From Tipula vernalis (taxonomy: Eukaryota; Arthropoda; Insecta; Diptera; Tipulidae), in assembly GCA_958295665.1 (NCBI GenBank), contig OY282560.1, positions 260,781,368-260,845,367 of the forward strand: DNA of 64,000 bases. The letters run 5' to 3'. Shown piece after piece: positions 57,400 to 64,000 of the stretch. The notes under the pieces are model-generated. The model worked only from the letters and a program-made list of their open reading frames with translations, was not told the origin of the DNA and did not search any database. Made by a program: the position numbers and the translations under genes. The number at the start of each line of letters is the position of its first letter. Position 1 is the stretch's first letter.

Positions 57400-58320
57400 A
57401 AACACGAAAAATCAATATCTGTTCTGATTAAAGATTTGTATATAGTATGTTTATTAGATTCTCTGGATGTGCTCCCCATTTAATTCCGCATATGCTTCTC
57501 ATTAAATTAATTCCTGCGTTACTTTTTTTTAATCTATAATATAATAGTATAAATATTGTACAGCAATGGGCTTAAGATAGAACCCTGGGGTATTCCCTTA
57601 TAGCAGTTAAATGAGCCGAAAAGTCGATTTTCTACTTTAAATGTTAAGCATAAGCAATCCATAAGCAAACATATGGATTAATATTTGAATCTTTCATTTG
57701 TTTAAATAAAATTTATAAATCTATGTTATCATAAGGTTTTTTTGAGATCTATAAACACCACAATCATATATTACTTCAACCTTTTCCAAGGCCAAATTGC
57801 TGATTAGATAATATTTCCATTTTTTCTATTTGAAGTTCAATTATATTTTTGATCATCAGTTCCAAAGTTTTGCCCGTACACGAAAACAATGTAATAGGAT
57901 AGGAGTCCACTTGATGTAATGTCTTTTCATTTTTTTTTAATCAAAAGTACTAAATGTTCTCTCCAATCGTTAGGTACAAATCCTTCTTTTACACAACTAT
58001 TAAACCAATTTAATAAACATTTTCTAAATTTTTCCGACGTTTGCCTCATCATTTCGTAATTTATTCTATCCATTCCTGCACTGCTATTCTTATTATGTTG
58101 TAGTGCCAAACTTAATTCATTTAAGTTATAATCGGAAAAGACTGTAGAAGAAAATATTTTTATATGTTTATTCCCCACTAATGTTCCACAATATTTAGTT
58201 GCAAAATCTTTAATCCAGTCATATTGTTCGCACGTAATTTTTTCGTTAACATATATGCATTTTAATCTACGTAATGTTTCGTATACTTTAGATATATTCA
58301 TTCCAGGATTGATAGTCTGA
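57400..58320 (-). pseudogene. I-like ORF2 reverse transcriptase, palm deleted
   Basis: The frame at 57927-58301 covers the fingers: NKNSSAGMDRINYEMMRQTS and VPNDWREHLVLLIKKK. Further on, GIPQGSILSPLLYNIYTIIL appears near 57540-57605. RSICGIKWGAHPENL near 57450-57500 already belongs to the thumb, so the YADD-containing palm between is gone. Upstream, traces of the DLKKPYD region lie near 57740. Confidence 0.78.
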
Positions 58321-58689
58321 TATAATTTTTCCTATTCCATTTTTTTCGAGCCCTGGTATATTTTTTTGTTTTACTCTTCTGTCTTTTATATTCAATATAA
58401 TTTGTAAAATTTGTTAAATGATTGAATTTACTAAGCTTTCGTCTGCATAATGCTACTTGTCGCCTACATTCCGTATCTCACCAAGGTGCTTTAGTCTGAT
58501 CTGGATCATAATTATATATTTTAGTCATTGGAATAGCAGCTGCTGATGCGTCATTATTTTATCAATTACCATGAGCATTCTTAATATTCTCCAAATTGTC
58601 CAAAGATAATTCCAGTTTTTTTTTATATAAATTCCAATTAGTTTTCTTGAAATTACGACGAAAAATAGTTTCATCACAGTATTTTAAAT

Positions 58690-59252
58690 GTTATGGGATA
58701 ATGATCGCTTTGTGCTACGTCATTTAAAGTCATCCAACCTATTATTTATGCTCAACAATCTGCTGTTATAATTGTTAAATGTATAACTGTATTTCGCCAA
58801 TTTTGTCTCGGAATTCTGGTAGGTATTCGATCGTTTAAAATTATTATTAGTAAGAAATTTTTCTAATTCCGTACCTTCGTAATTTTCAGAATCATCAATT
58901 CCCCAAGACGAGTGATGCGCATTGAAATCTCCACCTGCTCCAAAAATTTGATGTTGTTCTATGTTTAGGATGTGCATATATGCAATTATTGATATGTCTT
59001 TATTATTTAGTTTAACTTTAATCCCGATTATTTCCATTAATGTAGAACTATGTTGTATTTGTATCCTTTTATAATTTATACTTTTAAGAATTAACAATGC
59101 TACCACCAATATAATAATTCTTCAAACCGAAATCTTTATTTGGATTCAATATATGGATACATTTGTGTTTGTTATTTTGTTGTAGAATATATTTTAGCTC
59201 TTCCTTATTAGTACTAATGCTTTGAATATTAAATTGTAGAATATTTAGGCTC
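58690..59252 (-). pseudogene. I-like ORF2 endonuclease
   Basis: ATG at 59252 opens SLNILQFNIQSISTNKEELK, typical for the start of this domain. The frame changes near 59100. It continues as VALLILKSI, SIIAYMHILN, GAGGDFNAHHSSWGIDD and GTELEKFLTNNNF, with GGDFNAHHSSWG being the canonical motif. The final SDH region is degraded near 58690. Confidence 0.85.
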
Positions 59253-59659
59253 ATTTTGTTAAGTCAGTCAATCCTGTAATTAAATACCGGATGTTTCTCT
59301 TTTCATACTATTATTATTAGTCTTATTTATATTACTACTATCAGATAAAGAGAATCCACGATATCTAACGACCTATATTCATCAAACTTGTCATTTGTTT
59401 TCTGTATAACCCATTGACCTTTATTTCTTTCTATACATATATCTTCTGTTGTAATTTATTTCTTAAATTCATCCGTTCGATCGGTTGTAAGCTATATATA
59501 GCTCCTCGCAGTGGATTTCCTGCTTCCTCTTTAGTTAAGTTTCATCTTCGAATTACCTTAGGTTCCCTTTCTCCGAAGTCGGCGGAGTTTCCTTTATTCC
59601 TTTTACTATTCTTCTCGTTTATCGATAAATTAATATTTTTTTTATCATTTTTATACCTT

Positions 59660-60423
59660 TATTCTTATTTTAACTAGATATTCCATTTATGACTGGTATT
59701 TCTCCACTCTTACTTGGGTCTACTGATAATGCTGGAAACTGATCGTCATTTCCTAAATTTGCAAATCTGTTATTACTTAAGAAATTTGCCCAACTGTTAT
59801 TTGTATTATTAGGAATCTCCTGATAACACAGCATTTTTACAGCCATTCTATATTTTATTTCTTGTTGCCTTATTTTCTCTGGACAGTTTATTGAATCAAC
59901 GAGGTGCCCAAATGTACAATTACAACATTTTGATTTATTCGCCTCACAATCTTGTGAAATATGAGTTTTATCGGCACATTTTTACATCTTTGTCCACCTT
60001 TACAGTTTCTTGCACCGTGTCCAAATCTTCAACATTTAAAGCATTGAACTACTCTCTCTGTATAAGGCGAAACTTCAAATCTTACATAATTCATGTAAAC
60101 GTATTGTGGTAATTATCTACCTTCAAATAAAATTTGTATAGCTTTGTTATCATAATTACACCACCATCGTCGTTCAGTGATCTTCATTTTTATCTTTTTA
60201 AGATTTTTATTTTTATTTGACGACTATCAATCGTCACTGTATTCTGAATCAATGATTTATTACACATCTACATAATTAAGGGGTATAATTGATTTTAATT
60301 TAATTTCATCAAAAACAGTACTATCTATAATATATGTGCAATTTCTGGTTCTTTTACGATCAATTATACATTTTTGTTTCCCAACCCGTTTAATTTCATT
60401 CAATCCTTCTCTTTTTGTTATTT
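59660..60423 (-). pseudogene. I-like ORF1 (Gag) remnant
   Basis: Starts inside the protein at ITKREGLNEIKRVGKQKCII and passes TYIIDSTVFDEIKLKSIIPL and YVRFEVSPYTERVVQCFKC. An in-frame stop falls in the first knuckle (near 60033), followed by FGHGARNCKGG. After a frameshift near 59975, THISQDCEANKSKCCNC follows. Three knuckle-like modules in all. Nucleic-acid-binding coat protein of the element, now dead. Confidence 0.8.
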
Positions 60424-63006
60424 GGCCAGAATACTAACCACATTTTGTTTTAATTTGAATGTTAATAAAAGGTGGGATTTATGGAAATCGCCCATATAGC
60501 CTCTTCGGAAAATCACGATTTTGATCAATTGTGGATGTTCTATGGTCGATTCTGGCTAAAGTGTGATATGCACAAAGGTGAAACTTGGCCAGAATACTAA
60601 CCGCATTTTGTTTTAATTCGAATGTTAATAAAAGGTGGGATTTCTGGAAATCGCTCATACTCGTCTAACCTCTTCGAAAAATCACGATTTTGATCAATTG
60701 TGGATGTTCTATGGCCGATTCTGGCTAAAATGTGATATTCACAAACGTGAAACTTGGCCAGAACACTAACCGCATTTTGTTTTAATTCGAATGTTAATAA
60801 AAGGTGGGATTTCTGGAAATCGCCCATATAACCTCTTCGAAAAATCACGATTTTGATCAATTGTGGATGTTCTATGGCCGATTCTGGCTAAAGTGTGACA
60901 TGCACAAACGTGAAACTTCGCCAGAATACTAACCACATTTTGTTTTAATTCGAATGTTAATAAAAGGTGGGATTTCTGGGAATCGCCCATATAGCCTCTT
61001 CGAAAAATCACGATTTTGATCAATTGTGGATGTTCTATGGCCGATTCTGGCTAAAGTGTGATATGCACAAACGTGAAACTTATTCAGAATACTAACCGCA
61101 TTTTGTTTTAATTCGAATGTTAATAAAAGGTGGGATTTCTGGAAATCTGTCATATAACCTCTTCGAAAAATCACGATTTTGATCAATTGTGGATGTTCTA
61201 TGGCCGATTCTGGCTAAAGTGTAATATGCACAAACGTGAAACTTGGCCAGAAAACTAACCGCATTTTATTTTAATTCGAATGTTAATAAAAGGTGGGATT
61301 TCTGGAAATCGCTCATATAACCTCTTCGAAAAATCACGATTTTGATCAATTGTGGATGTTCTATGGCCGATTCTGGCTAAAGTGTAATATGCACAAACGT
61401 GAAACTTGGCCAGAATACTAATCGCATTTTGTTTTAATTCGAATGTTAATAAAAGGTGGGATTTCTGGAAATCTGTCATATAACCTCTTCGAAAAATCAC
61501 GATTTTGATCAATTGTGGATGTTCTATGGCCGATTCTGGCTAAAGTGTAATATGCACAAACGTGAAACTTGGCCAGAAAACTAACCGCATTTTATTTTAA
61601 TTCGAATGTTAATAAAAGGTGGGATTTCTGGAAATCGCTCATATAACCTCTTCGAAAAATCACGATTTTGATCAATTGTGGATGTTCTATGGCCGATTCT
61701 GGCTAAAGTGTAATATGCACAAAAGTGAAACTTGGCCAGAATACAAATCGCATTTTGTTTTAATTCGAATGTTAATAAAAGGTGGGATTTCTGGAAATCT
61801 CTCATATAACCTCTTCGGAAAATCACGATTTTGATCAATTGTGGATGTTCTATGGTCGATTCTGGCTAAAGTGTGATATGCACAAAGGTGAAACTTGGCC
61901 AGAATACTAACCGCATTTTGTTTTAATTCGAATGTTAATAAAAGGTGGGATTTCTGGAAATCGCTCATACTCGTATAACCTCTTCGAAAAATCACGATTT
62001 TGATCAATTGTGGATGTTCTATGGCCGATTCTGGCTAAAATGTGATATTCACAAACGTGAAACTTGGCCAGAACACTAACCGCATTTTGTTTTAATTCGA
62101 ATGTTAATAAAAGGTGGGATTTCTGGAAATCGCCCATATAACCTCTTCGAAAAATCACGATTTTGATCAATTGTGGATGTTCTATGGCCGATTCTGGCTA
62201 AAGTGTGATATGCACAAACGTGAAACTTGGCCAGAATACTAACCGCATTTTGTTTTAATTCGAATGTTAATAAAAGGTGGGATTTCTGGAAATCTGTCAT
62301 ATAACCTCTTCGAAAAATCACGATTTTGATCAATTGTGGATGTTCTATGGCCGATTCTGGCTAAAGTGTAATATGCACAAACGTGAAACTTGGCCAGAAA
62401 ACTAACCGCATTTTATTTTAATTCGAATGTTAATAAAAGGTGGGATTTCTGGAAATCGCTCATATAACCTCTTCGAAAAATCACGATTTTGATCAATTGT
62501 GGATGTTCTATGGCCGATTCTGGCTAAAGTGTAATATGCACAAACGTGAAACTTGGCCAGAATACTAATCGCATTTTGTTTTAATTCGAATGTTAATAAA
62601 AGGTGGGATTTCTGGAAATCTCTCATATAACCTCTTCGAAAAATCACGATTTTGATCAATTGTGGATGTTCTATGGCCGATTCTGGCTAAAGTGTGACAT
62701 GCACAAACGTGAAACTTGGCCAGAATACTAACCGCAATTTGTTTTAATTCGAATGTTAATAAAAAGTGGGATTTATGGGAATCGCCCTTATAGCCTCTTC
62801 GGAAAATCACGATTTTGATCAATTGTGGATGTTCTATGGCCGATTCTGGCTAAAGTGTGATATGCACAAACGTGAAACTTGGCCAGAATACTAACCGCAA
62901 TTTGTTTTAATTCGAATGTTAATAAAAGGTGGGATTTCTGGAAATCTGTCATATAACCTCTTCGAAAAATCACGATTTTGATCAATTGTGGATGTTTTAT
63001 GGCCGA
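60424..63006. repeat. 163 bp satellite array, about 16 copies
   Basis: Monomers of 163 bp carry ATCACGATTTTGATCAATTG, TGGATGTTCTATGGCCGATT, GAAACTTGGCCAGAATACTA and GAATGTTAATAAAAGGTGGG. One monomer type is 169 bp, with an extra ACTCGT-like six bases. It occurs at 60652 and again at 61962, exactly 1310 bp (8 x 163 + 6) later. Neighbouring variants (gaaaac/gaatac, tctgtc/cgctc, cacaaagg) repeat in almost the same order, so the array has higher-order structure. The minus strand gives an 85-codon frame in most monomers, which I regard as chance. The array is cut mid-monomer by LINE sequence at both ends. Confidence 0.95.
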
Positions 63007-64000
63007 TTTCTTTGCTCGTCTTCGATCAAATGATCTTTCATATCTCAAGCCATCTGTAATTGACCTTAAGATATCAGATCATCATTTCATAGAGATATTA
63101 TTCAAATTTGATACAGTTTTGACATCCCGTACTAATTTTTATTGTGGTCAAAAAAAAAACTTAATATGGTTATGTTAAATGAAGTCCTTGAGCAGACAGA
63201 CTGGAAGATTGTTCTGGACCTAGATGATCCGTCTCTAGCTCTTGGTACATTTTTTAGCATTATTACGAAAATTTTGAAGCCATGTTATACTTATTCTCGG
63301 GTGAAAAATGTGAGGCTCTTACAGCCATGGATCTCATATAAACTTGCCAGTCGAATTAAAAAAAGAAACAAATTTAGCAAAAAGTTAAAAAAACATCCAA
63401 ATGATATGAATCTACGTGAAATATATGATTGTACTTGCAGGCAAATAAATGTAGATGTTAAGAGAGAGAAAGAAATGTATTATATGAATCGCTTCTCAAT
63501 TAATGGAAGTGACGTTAAAAAAAAATTGGAGTCTTGTTAATGAAATTTTAACAAAAAAAGCTAAAACATCTTCGATTAGCAATATTTTATCCGATAGCGG
63601 AACTCTGCTTACAAATGAATTAGACATTTCTAATGAGTTTAATTTATATTTTACTAGCGTTGCAGACAATTTAAGGAACACATTTTTCGCGAATACCATA
63701 TTAACAAATCACGGCCTTCCGTATGATTACTGTTCGAAAACATTCTATATGACACCGGTTTCTAATAGTGAAATACTAGCTATTATTGAATCATTGGAGC
63801 CAAAAGAGTCTATAGATAATGAAGGAATTAGTAGTAATATTATGAAAGCTGTTTCTAAATTTATCAGCCCTGTTCTTGCCCATATATTTAATCTCTCCTT
63901 TGAAAAGGGAGTAGTACCTAAGAGGCTCAAATATGCAACTATTATTCCCATTTTTAAAAGTGGAGACCATAGGGATAAGGGAAATTATAGACCCATTGCG
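63007..64000 (+). mobile_element. CR1/L2-group LINE, 5' truncated, runs off the window
   Basis: Begins at the end of the endonuclease: FFARLRSNDLSYLKPSVIDL, then ISDHHFIEILF. The linker ORF follows at 63142-63540 (LLQPWISYKLASRIKKRNKF), with a frame change near 63165. A frame change at about 63520 leads into the pre-RT (ILSDSGTLLTNELDISNEFN) and RT start (SNSEILAIIESLEPKESIDN, VVPKRLKYATIIPIFKSGDH, NYRPIA) reaching 64000. It matches the family at 37858-40590 (CIDHCFARIRN, ITDHC). RT motifs with YADD lie beyond the window. Confidence 0.85.

Larger units (their letters stand above)
56200..60423 (-). mobile_element. Dead I-like LINE (Gag, EN, RT, RNase H), 5' truncated
   Basis: On the minus strand from 60423 down: ORF1 with CCHC knuckles, ORF2 endonuclease from 59252, RT, RNase H and a C-terminal C.CGE finger. 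This order, with RNase H, fits the I clade. ORF1 lacks its start because the element breaks off at 60423 against the satellite. The RT palm core is deleted. Confidence 0.85.

Noticed and set aside
60597..63048. Ten or so similar 85-codon minus-strand ORFs in the satellite
   Set aside because: They arise because each 163 bp monomer lacks stops in one frame. They restart with each monomer, overlap each other and show no domain, so they are a by-product of the repeat.

Overview
The window looks like transposon-dense, AT-rich nuclear DNA from an insect, most likely a fly. I recognise no host protein-coding gene, rRNA or tRNA. The evidence for an insect is the transposon set: Jockey-, I-, LOA- and CR1-like non-LTR retrotransposons, a Penelope-like element, BEL/Pao remains, mariner elements with D,D37D and D,D41D signatures, PIF/Harbinger, a FLYWCH-containing Mutator-like element (MULE) and a TTAA-flanked MITE. 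A decayed copy of mitochondrial COI with fly-like AT-rich sequence also fits. The species cannot be fixed from this window.

Layout. 0-4.4 kb: a gag-like ORF on the minus strand, preceded on that strand by a long pyrimidine-biased (+ strand) region full of hairpin-bearing tandem repeats (42, 104 and 25 bp periods). 4.6-5.9 kb: a palindromic MITE, a SINE-like segment and the COI NUMT. 6.0-7.3 kb: a complete maT-type mariner with an open transposase, the only element here that looks potentially intact. 8.8-9.0 kb: a fold-back MITE. 9.9-14.9 kb: two dead LINE fragments in opposite orientation. 16.1-18.1 kb: a Penelope-like element with long inverted arms, one of them split by a nested LINE 3' end. 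18.4-19.5 kb: an (AG)n tract and a dead D,D41D mariner. 20.4-22.2 kb: a Harbinger pair (dead transposase and an open Myb/MADF-like ORF). 26.5-30.4 kb: a nearly full-length but broken Jockey element. 33.6-41.1 kb: an unnamed interspersed repeat family interleaved with a LOA-like and a CR1-like LINE. 43.4-44.8 kb: a TTAA MITE and an internally deleted D,D41D mariner. 45.6-47.2 kb: a BEL/Pao fragment. 50-52.2 kb: a direct repeat pair and a LOA-like RNase H fragment. 52.5-55.5 kb: a MULE with fold-back ends made of 15-16 bp phased boxes, plus a neighbouring transposase-less relative. 56.2-60.4 kb: a dead I-like LINE. 60.4-63.0 kb: a 163 bp satellite array with higher-order structure. 63.0-64.0 kb: a CR1-like LINE running off the window.

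The genes do not form a pathway. Each belongs to a selfish element and most carry stops, frameshifts or truncations. The nesting, satellite and dead-element density suggest pericentromeric, piRNA-cluster-like or otherwise weakly selected DNA (inference). The most unusual structures are the MULE/fold-back pair at 52.5-55.5 kb, the gag plus hairpin-array element at the left edge, and the satellite enclosed by two truncated LINE 5' ends at 60.4-63.0 kb.
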